Source: Dictyophora rubrovolvata (lineage: Eukaryota; Basidiomycota; Agaricomycetes; Phallales; Phallaceae). Taken from it: 64,000 nt of DNA. Made by a program: the position numbers and the translations under genes. Positions 31,978 to 43,314 of the stretch are shown here, piece by piece. Position 1 is the stretch's first letter, and each line of letters starts with the position of its first letter. The stretch lies in assembly GCA_029959195.1 (NCBI GenBank), contig CP114119.1, positions 558,001 to 622,000 on the forward strand, given 5' to 3'. The notes beneath the pieces are model-generated. The model made no database searches and was not told the DNA's origin. It saw only the letters and a program-made list of their open reading frames with translations.

Positions 31978-32922
31978 TCAATCGTGGAGCACAGGCAGCG
32001 TTTTTAGATGATTTGCAGAGGATCTTGCAACATCCACTGACGGATCCAAAGCTTGGTCTCGACTGAGAACTAAAAATGGTGATCGAGCTATTCTTCCGAA
32101 TGCCGGAAGACGAGGAATGTTCTCCATTGTGTGTCAGTACCCCAACGGATTGAAAGTATATTTATAATGTTTACCAACCTCCCGCATTGATTCGATGTAC
32201 TCCAAGGTGGATCTACACCCCTCCCATGTATAGTCTAAGTAAAGTCTGAAAACAGCGTGAATTGTAAATAACCGTGACCAGCTGAGTCTACGATCTTACT
32301 GGCGGTATAAAGCTATTTCATCGAGTACATTGGTAGTAAGGTTGATAGGGAGTGCCTCAAATGGAACCAAATCGAAAAAGAAGGGTACATAGCGTCGCAG
32401 AAGAAGAATTCCTGGCGTTTCCCTGGGGGAGTCACCACTCCAAGTATCCCAGTTCGATGGGGGTTCTTCTCCATTCGCCGTTTCACGGATACCCGGAATT
32501 GAAGGACCTGCGTCCCTTACCGCTTTCGAAAAACATTCAAGACTTGACGAGTCTAGTTGATATTGTTCAGCTTTCGCTAGACGTTCGTATGTTTCGGAAT
32601 TCGGAAATTCGCACCATATAGTACGGGGGGTGACAAACAGGTACAGCGGGCACTGAAACGGAAGGGATGGTATAACCGTCAATGATTCGTCATCGTCGGG
32701 ATTATTCAACGTGAAATATTCGCCATGAGGCATATTTGGCTTGTCGGACGAAGTAATGAAAAGATTGGGAGCTTTAGGACCAACAAATTTGTTTTGATCT
32801 TCTTCCTCGACATGCAGAGCTAGCAGTGGTGTGGTAACTAGCGATTGGGAGACCTTTTGTCCATACGTTGTCCATTTAGGCAGCCTCGATAATAGTTTGG
32901 CTGCTACAAAGTTATGCGACAT
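31978..32922 (-). CDS. Unrecognised orphan protein, three exons
   Basis: Predicted soluble protein. Exon 1 from ATG 32922 runs about 208 residues (MSHNFVAAKLLSRLPKWTTYG ... FFFDLVPFEALPINLTTNVLDEIALYR), followed by RLYLDYTWEGCRSTLEYIESMRE. After gttggt..tggag (about 57 bp) the last exon is NIPRLPAFGRIARSPFLVLSRDQALDPSVDV, ending HD and TGA at 31978-31980. It contains Trp-rich and Pro-rich loops and an acidic segment but no domain I know. It sits only about 90 bases from the HAD-like segment on the same strand. Part of it (32560-32690) recurs in the condensed copy at 29.3 kb. The splice joining exons 1 and 2 near 32240-32300 was not proven. Confidence 0.55.
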
Positions 32923-33359
32923 GGTGGGCCATTGGTGGTTGGCGTTGAGGATAGGCGCACTGCTGAAATTTCCTGGCGCTTACTCATCGGGAAGGAGCAA
33001 AAGCTGAAGTGGAGTAATAAAGCAGGTGTTATAACTTCTTCACAGAAAACGTAATCATTCATATGAATCAAAGTCATGAAACTATAGGAGATTTTGTTCG
33101 GCAGCGGCAGCGGTCTACTTCAACGTTCACGTTCATTGTACATTTTATTCAAATTCCATCTGGCACTAACTGGAACATTAACAACTCAAAATAAAATGAT
33201 GCAAAAAACAAAAGATAAGAAGAACCAGATACAAGCCAAAATTATTGTGTTAGCACAGGAGGATGTGTCGCCTGAGGTCTCGAAGTTCCATCAAAGAAAA
33301 CTCGTCCTCGGAAGAGCAAAAACCGAGGTCGCGAGACATCACATATCAATGTATGGACA
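32923..33359. other. Spacer between two orphan genes
   Basis: A plus-strand frame at 33094-33468 overlaps the end of the 410-residue gene and is Lys/Gln-rich without a motif; I read it as chance. The rest is likely promoter and 3' UTR. Confidence 0.4.
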
Positions 33360-34592
33360 TCACTGCAGAAGTGACTCGACCAAGGCTCTTATATCGCTCA
33401 TAATAAACTTTACGTCTGTACCAGCTCGAATATCAAACAGGCCACGATCATCCATGAAAACGAGATAACTTTCGGTCTGGCGATGAACAAGTCGGACCTG
33501 CCAAACACTATTTGTTGGACACAACTTGTTAACATCACCTTTCCCGCATCGTTGGAGACAGAAGGCACGTAGAAGACGATAAAGAAGTAAACCTGAAGAA
33601 ATAACGGCGGTTAGATATACCGTCCCGTTTAGGCAGTCGATTTTTCTAGATTGGATGTCGTATTTCAGGTCTTGAAGAAGAGTGCAGTTCCCATCTGGAT
33701 CCAAAGCTGTTATAGGATAATCCCAATTATCGTCCGCCTTCCATATACAACGTGCCTTATAATGAATGTCCTCGTCATTACTGTCCTCGTCATCATCTAC
33801 ATCAGCGCAGCGTTGTGGAATCTCGGTAGGGACTGAAATATAGCGTTCATCGCCCGTCGGAAGATCGGCATCTGCAACGGGATGGTAATAAGCCATGCGT
33901 CGACTTCCGTCAACTGTTTCAAAGAGTGCATTCAGTAGTCGGACGGCATCCATAGAGAAGATCGCTTGTGACTCAAGCTGTTCAGCGAGATCTTCAGTCA
34001 TGAAAGACGAGTCTGGACCAGTTCTGTTGTATAAAGCATAATGATTCGCATAAACATTCCATTCGTTTTCACTAAACGACAGAAGTAGACCGGTTTGATT
34101 GTGTCGAAGCACTGCCGCCCAAAGTGGTGATTGTTGATAATGGGTCCCGATACGGATTTCAGGGAAAAAGCATTTTAAACGGTACAGAAAATCGGCAGAT
34201 GCCATAGTATGACGGCAAATCGGCAAAGAATGAGAGATTTCTTGTGGGGGGAGAGCAGCTGCCTCTTTTGGAATGTAATATTGCATCGTATCCAGGTCGA
34301 ACTTCGCTTTGTGGAAGGGTGAAGGTATACGAACGACATCTCTGAAAGAGTCATCGTTTTCAATGAGGGGTGTCCAGATGGCTCTAATCTCTTTCCATAA
34401 TGCATTCTCCCGATGCAATTCCTTGTTCACATGGAGTAGTATTTCCATCGGAAGTCGTTTCAAAGGAGGCAGAGACGCGTTGATTTCAAGCAACAAGGAA
34501 AAGGTTTTGCGGGGACTTGTGATGAAAGGATATATAGATGGTGGAACGGGATTTCTAAACGGGTAACAACTTGGTTCGTCGTCAGAAGACAT
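33360..34592 (-). CDS. Unrecognised 410-residue protein, single exon
   Basis: An uninterrupted frame of 410 codons, MSSDDEPSCYPFRNPVPPS... to ...IMSDIRALVESLLQ. The N-terminal third has an F-box-like cadence (LPPLKRLPMEILLHVNKELH), though I would not call an F-box with confidence. The middle is rich in His and aromatic residues (HYALYNRTGPDSS). An acidic stretch (DVDDDEDSNDED) precedes a hydrophobic helix, TAVISSGLLLYRLLRAFCL, and the C-terminus has QTESYLVFMDDRGLFDIR. No signal peptide is evident. The first about 80 bases and the upstream flank recur at 29.36-29.8 kb. A 50 bp internal piece recurs at 13.93 kb. A frame this long without introns and with clear codon structure suggests a real, intact gene. 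Confidence 0.6.
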   Translation of the reverse strand: MSSDDEPSCYPFRNPVPPSIYPFITSPRKTFSLLLEINASLPPLKRLPMEILLHVNKELHRENALWKEIRAIWTPLIENDDSFRDVVRIPSPFHKAKFDLDTMQYYIPKEAAALPPQEISHSLPICRHTMASADFLYRLKCFFPEIRIGTHYQQSPLWAAVLRHNQTGLLLSFSENEWNVYANHYALYNRTGPDSSFMTEDLAEQLESQAIFSMDAVRLLNALFETVDGSRRMAYYHPVADADLPTGDERYISVPTEIPQRCADVDDDEDSNDEDIHYKARCIWKADDNWDYPITALDPDGNCTLLQDLKYDIQSRKIDCLNGTVYLTAVISSGLLLYRLLRAFCLQRCGKGDVNKLCPTNSVWQVRLVHRQTESYLVFMDDRGLFDIRAGTDVKFIMSDIRALVESLLQ

Positions 34593-35130
34593 CTTTGAAG
34601 TAAAACTCTTTCGTAGAGGCTAGGTGGTCGTGTTGACTTGTGTTAGCAACGGGCAGAGTGCAGGTCGCAATGTCGCGACTCGCTGGCGCACCGAGTCGGA
34701 GCGTCGCTGAATGTAAGGTCGGCGATACGTAGATAGTTGATAGTGTCGGCCTTGCGTGGCTGTTGCGAATGATTTTTGATTCAAAGAGTGGGCTTGCGCA
34801 GCGTTTTAAGTCTTCGTTTATTTGAAGTCCGAGGGAAAGTGAAATATGTTTTGACACGAGGGAAAAGAAACGGAGAGAAATGAAAATAGAAGGTAATAGA
34901 AAGAAAGTGAGTCACTCACGACTCGTGTTATGTCGGTCAAAGACCATCTTATCGATCTTTTCGCGCCGTAGGGCATGTACAGTAACGCATTACGCTGTGA
35001 CAAAAAAGTCTCCCCAAGTTTGTGTACCCACCGTTCATCGAGTCACCATTGCACATCCTTCAATATTCACTCCCAGCAATCCTAGCAAGACACTCTCATT
35101 TACATACCAATCCCTTGTTTAATAGGTTAT
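34593..35130. other. Upstream flank of the 410-residue gene, part of a repeated segment
   Basis: No gene is seen. Bases 34593-34978 match 29430-29805. A stretch near 34711-34748 (gtaaggtcggcgata...) recurs inverted at 35624-35661, giving a loose foldback across the small gene between. Confidence 0.5.
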
Positions 35131-35533
35131 CATGTCGCCTTCTTCGAAAGCCAAACCCAAGCTGCGATATAAATATTTCGGGTATGTAGTCAGCAGGGAA
35201 TGGTTTTTGGAGTAGGGCGTCCGCAATGGCTTGTGCCCAAACCTCGATCCTGCTACAAGAGACGAGGATGCTATGCCCATTGAGGATGTTGACGAAGTCG
35301 GATCAACCATCTCGGCCGCACTTACGGATATCTTGGGCAAATCAAAACTACTCCTCACTTCAACGATTGGAACGGTCATGTCGTACGATAATTTCTTAGA
35401 GTATTGCATCGTGTTGGCTACGAATAATTCTTGTGACAATCTTCCACTTCCCCCTCCTAAGAAGTATGCCAAGCTTAAGGAGCTCCTGGAAACTACGCAG
35501 GAGCCCCAGTGGTACTTCGCTGCGTTTTACTAA
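35131..35533 (+). CDS. Small unrecognised acidic protein, two exons suspected
   Basis: ATG 35131 starts MSPSSKAKPKLRYKYFG and meets a donor gtatgt at about 35181. A second open frame, 35231-35533, reads DPATRDEDAMPIEDVDEVGS, SAALTDILGKSKLLL, NFLEYCIVLATNNS and ends WYFAAFY. None of the short introns I tried (30-40 bp) joins them in one frame, so the model is tentative. No domain recognised. The sequence lies inside a rearranged block, so a gene fragment is an alternative. Confidence 0.33.
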
Positions 35534-35895
35534 GCTAGAATGACGATGGTCTTTTTGTCGCCGTTAGGTTATTTGCTCGTTGCATTAAAAATAAAGCTTG
35601 TTTTTTGTTCGCAATGAACGTAAGGTCGACACTATCGACTATCTACATATCGCTGACCTTATATCATCTACGTATACGGCAAAGAATCCAAATATTCGTC
35701 TGTAGAAGTTCTAATGGCGTGAGTGTCCCTGTTCACTTGAGGCAAAGTGACAGCATTTTGTCAGGGTTCGTGATGAAAGGACATATGGACGAAGCATAAG
35801 GGCTTCTGAATATAAATATTCAATATCAATGAAGTCAATTCGTTGGCGGAAGACAATCTTACGACGTCAAATGATCAAAGTGTATCGTGGACTCG
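35534..35895. repeat. Scraps of the repeated block
   Basis: Bases 35624-35661 are an inverted match to 34711-34748. Bases around 35765-35800 (gttcgtgatgaaaggacata) loosely match the start of the 410-residue gene at about 34510 and its condensed copy at 29360. No gene is supported. Confidence 0.45.
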
Positions 35896-37033
35896 TCAAG
35901 CTCCAATTGATACACCGCCCTCTTTCTCCATCTTTCGGCGCTTACGCTCTTGCTCCTCAAAGATGTTACTTTCAACTGCGCTCATCGTTCGTTTTTTGGC
36001 CTTGTCATCAGCTGATGTTGATGTTGTTGTTGTGTTCGAGCTCGAGTTTGTTAATGCGGTCTTGAAAACATTGGTGCGCTTGAGGGGGTTGGCCGCTGCT
36101 TTCAACGGGTTAAACTTGAGTGATCCAAGGCTTGCTGACGCTGACGCCGCCGTTTGAGATAGTGATGGTACAGTATCAGATGAGGTCGTAACAGCCGCTA
36201 CCTGAGGTTTCAAAGATAGTGAAAGCACCACTTTTTCGTTCTCGTCGGTCCGCTTCAGCCCTTCTTCAACCGCAGATTCTTGTGTCTTTCGTTTCATTGG
36301 ACGTGGTTGCAGCCCGCTCAATTTGCTCTGCTATAAGAATCCGTTCCCGCTGCTCATCCGACATTGTCAAACGTTCTTTCTTCAGGGCGGCTTCTACAAA
36401 TTCAACAGTCAAACGACGCTCCAAAACAGCTATAAAACAGATAACTCGTCTTACTTGTTTGGCTAGAGTCTTTGGACTGTTATCAATCCATGCTAAAAAC
36501 CAGCCCTTCTCAGTTTCGTCGACTCAGGCGATACCGGACCGTCCTAAATATTTGACGAATTCGGTTAGTGTAACCCACCGGGTGGCGTTCATGTGCAAGT
36601 GAGATTTATCTTGAATGTACTCTTGATATACTCGGTTAGCAAAAATACGTTTAGTTTCCAAATCTAATCGAGATATAGAAAGTTCAAGGAAAAGCCTCCA
36701 GATAATTACGATGAAAGCACATTACCGTCTCGAGAGCAACGAAACGAACTCTGACTGGAATTGAGCGGAGAAATCTGCTATATGTTTTCCAGCATGTTCT
36801 ACGACGACAAGCATTTGACGAAGATGCGACTCAGATTGCCACATGGCATTTGAATCCATTCTCGTCCCGACATTGTTTCTGACAGACTTGACAGTACTAT
36901 CGGAGCCTTTGAAGACCCTTGGATTTCATTTTATTCGCCATCCATTTTGTAGACCCAACTGAAGGAAAATTAATTGCATGAGAGAATGACACAGATAATG
37001 CGAACAAAGCTACTGACCTTCTGCGCGGGGCAT
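35896..37033 (-). pseudogene. KIN17: KIN17 pseudogene, copy 2 (N-terminus to linker)
   Basis: A longer KIN17 copy. The first exon MPRAE (ATG 37031-37033) joins through a canonical intron (gtcagt..cttcag) to VGSTKWMANKMKSKGLQRLR. The next codon is TAG where KIN17 has Trp. Then comes the zinc finger YCQVCQKQCRDENGFKCH, after which the frame shifts before QSESHLRQMLVV and HIADFSAQFQSEFVSLL. ANRVYQEYIQDKSHLHMNATRWVTL and TEFVKYLG continue; a CGA Arg codon of the winged helix is TGA (near 36530). The copy ends with the Ser/Thr-rich linker and ERKRRKMEKEG. The C-terminal SH3-like/KOW half is absent. Introns are retained, so it came from DNA duplication. Two stops and at least one shift mean no functional KIN17 here; the working gene must be elsewhere. 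Confidence 0.86.
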
Positions 37034-37330
37034 TCTCAATTCGAAGACGGATCAAACTGTATTTTCGGGCGTCTTCCGATGATACTTGCAGTTACGTAAG
37101 ACCATTTAGTCACACATGTCACAATTAGATCGCTTACTTCTAGTGACTAGTGCCCATATTTTTACATTCAAGTTCCCTCCAAGTTTCATATTTTTAGCCT
37201 CTGCATTTTCCAAAAGTAGATACCAATAATCGGCACATTCATCAACGCCATCAAAGAATATCCTTTGAGTGGATCAGGCACAAATGGCAAATCATCAACA
37301 TCAGAGGTTGGATAGGGTGTTTCACCACCA
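37034..37330. other. Spacer at the left edge of the element island
   Basis: Part of a minus-strand frame (37186-37395, ...VPDPLKGYSLMALMNVPIIGIYFW...) runs into the duplicated segment to its right. No family recognised. Confidence 0.35.
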
Positions 37331-37571
37331 GTACATGCCCAGCATGGAATGGTGCTATTAAGTGGAAAATGTATTAGGTCTGGAATTGATGGCAATTTGA
37401 TATCATTCTGCCACCATTTGTAGCATCATTTCAGCAGCTGACTTTGGTACGGATTAGGGCCATAGATGGCACCATTTGCCACTCAAGAGAGATCACCTGA
37501 TTTTGAGCTTCAGCATGGCTTCTCTGTGCTGACAGTACTTTTGTCACTCCAATCCAAGGTAAATTGCCAAT
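37331..37571 (-). repeat. Left bracket repeat (about 240 bp), with empty insertion site
   Basis: Inverted relative of 48712-48922 plus 49147-49177. It still reads as protein-like sequence on the minus strand (IGVTKVLSAQRSHAEAQNQ, SLEWQMVPSMALI), as does its partner, so it is a fragment of a coding repeat. At 37354-37365 it keeps the uninterrupted sequence GCTATTAAGTGG, which equals the empty target of the inverted-repeat element at 48923-49146. Confidence 0.72.
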
Positions 37572-38685
37572 GTTACACCCGCTTAGTGCGTACGTAACCT
37601 CACTTAACTTCCTGAAACCCCACTTGTTCCCTATTGGGCAACTCTCCGAAGTTGCCGTTTCCAAACTTGTCTGTGTCATCCTTTTTCATATTTGTCATCA
37701 TGTTTCATTTCTATAAAAGGATCGATTTAATGTATCTACTTTTCCATTCTGATATCAATAGAAGTTTCACCTTGTTACTTGTTACACCAAGCTTCTTTGA
37801 AACACCTTCTCTTCTTCTTAATCTCTTGCTTCACCATGGGCGGCGTCACAGACACTGCTGACGTTTCATCTCAAAATCTTAAATCTTTATCCTGATGTTT
37901 GGGACAATGTCTATAATGTAGTCAAAACTCTCGTATTCATCATACAACATGGTCATACCATATGTTTCCCTGTCGTCCGCACAATGACTGTAAGGGATTT
38001 GTTTTAGATTTAGAATAGACTTAGCTCCTAATAAAATATAAAAGAGTTTTGTTTAGGGATTGTTCAGCAACTAAAAGTCCTGTTATTGAAGGTGAGACTC
38101 TTGAAGGAAGATTTGAACTTAAGAATTAAGTTCAAATTAGTAGAGATAGATAGAGACTTATTACTAAGTCCTTGAGAATAGAAAAAGATAAGAGGGAAAA
38201 AGACCAATTTGATTGGTAAGCACTTTGGTGCATAACAGTAGTTACAAGATATCCTATTTACAAGAAAAATGAGCCCCTATTTATACACCTTGAGCAAATA
38301 CAAATAGCTCCAAACATTAGTAAGAGAAACATCATGTGAAAGATAAGAAATTACTTAAAAAGGAAGTGAATGAATAATAGTGGATCAGAGAAAATTATAG
38401 TGAGACAGAGAAGTGGAGAGAGATGATAAGAAAATAAAAGAGTCCCTGGAACTAAGTCATCTGACTGTTTCTGAAAGATAAGGTACATTACAAATAAAAG
38501 ATTATTAAAGCAGGTAGGAAGTAAAAAGAATAAAGGAAATACTTGTTTTTAGGTAGATAAGAGAGGAAATCATGAAATACATAACACTCCCTCTAGTCTG
38601 AGTGAGTAGCCCTGACAGGAATAGATGGCAGTAATGTTTGGATGATAGAAAGCAGATGTGCAAAAAAGACTCGAGACATTATCAT
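37572..38685. other. AT-rich entry to the element island
   Basis: Base composition turns clearly AT-rich after about 37900. Only short frames are present, and I see no inverted ends or recognisable domain. It probably belongs to the unrecognised element to its right. Confidence 0.4.
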
Positions 38686-41572
38686 TCATTCATAATGCAC
38701 TGGGGGAGCCTCATGTTTCTTCCATTCCTCACAGGACATCAGGCACTTGCATTCTGTGACTGAAGCTGCTTTCTCCAGGGCCGCATTATCTCCTACAATC
38801 CTGCTAATTATTTTGCTAATATAGCTTTGATGTTCAGAGATGGCTGAGGAATTGGCTTTGTAAATGAATACTGGTAATACAGGATCTTCCTTGCCCGTAA
38901 GAGCCAATGCATCCTTTCTATAGAACCCTAATGCCAGTTTGAATGAATTTAGTAAATAATCCTTGAATGATTGACTGATATGACATACAAGTGTAGAAAT
39001 TCCTTCTGTTGGTAAAGAGTGGTACTTGAGTTTGTTGTGCATTTGCAAAGATATAATAGAAAAAGTTCCATATCAATCCAGAAATCATCTGTCATGATCA
39101 GTTGTATGTTGCTATTACTGAGTTCATTAAGGCAATTAAGTTTTATCACACAACCAGCAGTAGATCCCTCAACCACCTTTCTATGTAATATAATGGCTTG
39201 ACACTATACAACTTAAATATGAAAATAAAACAGAAAAAGATGCTAATGTACCAATAGTGCAGTCCGATGGATATGGTTGACGGTTACAATGCAGTCTGGA
39301 TAAGTAAGATCCTAGGCCAAATCCCAGGGCATTTGCTTCCTTTGAACAGCAGTTTCAATCTAAATAAGAATTAGTACTGATAAAAAAACTGTTAAAAAAC
39401 CCTGTGCCTTTTGTTTTGCCCTATGTCTCCAGTTATTCAAATGGCTCAAAACAGACATTCTGAGCTGCACTTTGACTGCTGGATTGTGGATAACATAGCT
39501 GGGTATCTTGTATTTAGAGGAGTGTTCAATGAGACTGTTCTAAAAAATACATAAGTAGAAAATGACCCCAAAGCCGAAAAGACATACATAAATACTGATC
39601 TCACACAACTTATATGCAGATACCAATAGATGCATTATAACATTCTTATAGAAGGTGGGGATGTCGTACTTTGGGAAGTTAGTTCTAGATACAAATACTT
39701 TGTTAAATGAAACTTGCCTTATACTATGGGGATTCTTTGAAGTTCTCTTGTTCTGCCACCTTCAATTGCTCTTTTACTTTCATTAACCAACATGTCAGAT
39801 GAAGGAGAATACTATGTTGATCCATCTAAGATAGCATATCAATAATAGTTATAGTAAAGAAAAGATAACATACCTGGACAATCCTCTCAAAAGCACTCTT
39901 GTGTTCCTGGCTTAAGTTATATTCATTAACCATGCTAGTTATTAATTCACCCACATTGACCAGACTTAGTGCAGGATTTACAGCTGGCCTAGCTGCTGGC
40001 ATTTTAATTTCAGAACACAATCTACAGTGAGCTTGATGGTACAGCAATTGGATTGAACTAAGTTGGTCCAGAAGTTCATCCTCCATATCTCCATCCGCAT
40101 CAAGAAACTTATCATACATTGTATCAGATGGCAGCTCTGGACTTATGGTGGGCAGTGTATTATGTATTAATGGATGGCATAGAGGGTCTCTGGATCTCTG
40201 AAGGTTAGAGGGAGAAATATAGGGATTAGATGAAGGATTGGATAAAAGACAGGGAGAATTGGGTGATTGAGAAAAAGAATGTGTATCAGATAAATTAGAA
40301 TCAAATTCGTTATACTCAAAATTCATCATGAATCCTACATCAGAAAGACAATTGAGCAAGGACTGGGACATTGCAGATGATGCGACAATGAAGGAAAAAG
40401 AGAGAATACTTTGAGATGACTAAGCCTGTGGAAGTGAAATTATTTCCTCAAGTTACAAGCGAGTGAATTATGAAAAGTAAAGATTCATCACATTATTCTC
40501 TTTTTTATCCTCTTTACACCTATTGTAAATTCAAGCTGTAGTTTGTAGATGAAAAGGCTAATTTTAAAATAGTCAGCAATGAATATAATGGGCTCAATAG
40601 ATCAGTCTGGAATTTACTTGGTATAGTTGCCTGTTACTCTAAAGCCACTGATGGGAAAGATGAAGGATGGTAAAATGCACCATTATATCCTGAAGTACCA
40701 GTTTTGGTTGTATCATAAAATAAATATGATGACGAAGCTGAAATTTGACCACCAGTTTCATATAAAGTTTGTGGCATATACATCAAGAGAATATGTGATA
40801 GGCTGAATTCTTATCAGCAAGCTTGGGATGTAAATCAGGCTGTTCTGATGGGTACTGATTCATATCATAGGAGTAAAGAATCAGTGGCTGAGACGCTGAA
40901 TCAGGGTCATTATAAGCTGTCAGCTTGAATTCAATAAAGCTACGTATCTGGTGCTGGTGGTATCAGGGCTACTCACTCAGACTAGAGAGAGGGGATCCTA
41001 AGTAATTATATTTTGAGAAAAATACTAACTCACCTAGAGGGAGAGGATCCTAAGAGAACAAACTTAGGGATCCCTTCTCTAGGGCTACTAACTATATACT
41101 ATGAAAAATGGCAAAGGTCATACGCGGCCTTCAGTTCATGGACTGGGTGTAGATACACGCTGGTCCTAGACTTTTAGCCGGGGCCTAGGCCATGGCACTA
41201 ATGGGAACAAGCACTCAGTGCCTGTTGAAGGAAAAAATGGGAATATAGAAGGAGAGGGGAAAGCAAGAGATGGGATGAAATACGAGAAATATGGAAATGA
41301 ATAAAATAGACCAGAACCGAAGATAAATGAAGGAAAAGAAAGGGACGACGCTAGTGTACCCTGACAGGTGGCACAATATCATTCAGAGTTGTGTCTTGGT
41401 AGGACAATAGGTGTTCAATGTGATCTAATTCTGGTTGTTCATTTTCATTTGAATCTGTCGATATATTAGCTGACTGTAAATCCTTTGTTACATGTCCTAA
41501 TGCAATTTCCCTCCGTGTTGCTTCTCTTGCTTCCTTCTATTGATTTTTTTTATCATGGGCTTGGGTGGCCAT
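38686..41572 (-). other. Unrecognised AT-rich gene or element, broken, interrupted by a solo LTR
   Basis: Minus-strand protein-like blocks follow one another. MATQAHDKK... from ATG 41572 leads to an acidic block ending DTTLNDIVPP, followed by Ser/Tyr/Gln-rich blocks (ILYSYDMNQYPSEQPDLH, MYMPQTLYETGGQISASSS). A longer frame at 40371-39873 contains SPNSPCLLSNPSSNPYISPS and GELITSMVNEYNLSQEHKSA. Further blocks are KIPSYVIHNPAVKVQL near 39510 and NSSAISEHQSYISKIISRIV before 38686. Short AT-rich introns separate them. I recognise no domain. The composition and setting suggest a transposon-borne or lineage-specific gene. It is not intact: a solo-LTR-like repeat sits inside it and the frames are broken in several places. 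Age is hard to judge without copies. Confidence 0.45.
40961..41366. mobile_element. Solo-LTR-like repeat, family C, copy 1
   Basis: 406 bp repeat with TG/TA..CA ends (TATCAGGG..CCCTGACA). It is flanked by the 5 bp direct repeat GGTGG at 40956-40960 and 41367-41371. Sister copies lie at 44293-44699 and 45137-45542. Size, ends and 5 bp duplication fit a solo LTR. It interrupts the unrecognised minus-strand gene just after the codons for DIVPP. Confidence 0.75.
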
Positions 41573-41590
41573 CTTTAAATGAGTGTTAAG

Positions 41591-43314
41591 TACCGATTCT
41601 CGGGTATCGGCGACGAATGTATAAATGTTAATAATCGTTTTTAATGATGATACAAACGTCACCGTAATATCGTAGAGTGTCATGATCCGATTCATGACAT
41701 CACTAGCGATACGGATTCCTTATTATATTCCCTTATCTTATTGTACTTAAACATTATCTTATCACAATCGCTTCATAGACGCCATGACCGGAAGTCTTAT
41801 CAGACTTCATTGCCGTTTTTACGAAGTCCTAGAGGCCGTCGTCTTCCTAGGACTTACAGTAAGCCGCGGATAGACCTTTGGTATAAATTCTAGTTCCAAA
41901 CCGCGCATGAGATCATCTATGACAGTCGTAGGTCCTTATGTGCTTTCCCTTTGTTCTTGTTGCCTCATATTTGCCACATGGCAAACTGACCCTGCATATA
42001 CCTATGATACTCACGAATTGCTATGACATGTATACGTTCTCAAGTTCATTATCTATTTCCAACTGAGATTCAAACCTCTAGCATACTTATATATAAAGCC
42101 TCCTATACTTCATAGCTAGACTTCTCTTTAGACTTAATATTGAACCTAGTTCGATATCTCAATATGGTCTTCATTTCCCAATAGCGCTTCAGTCATTTCC
42201 AAACACTTTAAATCTAAACCGTCCGTAGCAACAACACCGTTCCGGTGTTGGATCCGCTACTTCTTCCATCTCTTGTTCTTCTGCTTTCTAGTCGACGATC
42301 TATTCTACCAGATTGTTCTAGACTTCTTAGAGCTTCGGCTCAACGAGATTCTACGACGACTCGAAGATCCCGAATGACGTCAAGACAAGTAGAGCCAACG
42401 TCCAGAGGACTGTCATGGTACAACCCACTCAGGTTGAGACCGCACTCTATGACATTACAGTGACGTTTGTATCATCATTAAATATGATTATTAACGTTTA
42501 TACATTCGTTGCCGATACCCGAGAATCGGTACTTAACATAGAGCACGGTCTCAACCTGAGTGGATTGTACCACAACAGTCCTCTGGATGTTGGCTCTACT
42601 TGTCTTGACGTCGTTCGGGATCTTCGAGTCGTTGAAGAATATCATTAAGCCGAAGCTCTAAGAAGTCTAGAACGATCTGGTAGAATAGATCGTCGACTAG
42701 AAAGCAGAAGAACAAGAGATGGAAGAAGTAGTGGATCCAACGCTGGAATGGCGTTGTCGCTACGGACGGTTTAGATTTAAAGCATTTGGAAATGACTGAA
42801 GCGCTATTGGGAAATGAAGACTATATTGAGATATTGAACTAGGTTCAATATTAAGTCTAAAGAGAAGTCTAGCTATGAAGTATAGAAGGCTTTATATACA
42901 AGTATGCTAGAGGTTTGAATCTCAGTTTGAAATAGATAACAAACTTGAGAACGTATATATGTCATAACATTTCGTGAGTATCATGAGTGTATGCAGGGTT
43001 GGTTTGCCATGTGGCAAACATGAGGCAACAAGAACAAAGGGAAAGCACATACAAGGACCTACGACCGTCATAGATGATCTCATGCGCGGTTTGGAACTAG
43101 AATATATACCAAAGGTCTATCCATGGCTTACTGTAAGTCCTAGGAAGACGACGGCGTCTAGGACTTCGTGAAAACGGCGATGGAGTCTGATAAGACTTCC
43201 GGTCGTAGCGTCTACAAAGCAATTGTGATAAGATAATGTTTAAGTACAATAAGATAAGGGAATATAATAAGGAATCCATATTGCTAGTGATGTCGTGAAT
43301 CGGATCATGACACA
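41591..43314. repeat. 1.7 kb foldback of two 770 bp inverted arms plus an inverted 80 bp spacer pair
   Basis: Arm 1 (about 41667-42460) and arm 2 (about 42539-43314) are inverted copies of each other, at about 90 percent by eye. The 80 bp between them (42461-42538, ending CGGTACTTAAC) has its own inverted copy just outside arm 1 (41591-41670, starting GTTAAGTACCG). The order is therefore S', arm, S, inverted arm. Each arm carries a TATATATAAAG box and begins TGTCATGATCC, like an LTR. It directly follows the purine-rich tract after the copia RNase H region, so arm 2 may include copia LTR sequence. Alternatives are a foldback transposon or two LTR copies in opposite orientation. Confidence 0.62.

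Noticed and set aside
41675-42454. Arm 1 as a complete solo LTR with ATGACA end
   Set aside because: The apparent right end belongs to the inverted spacer pair, and the flanks give no target duplication, so ends are not defined.
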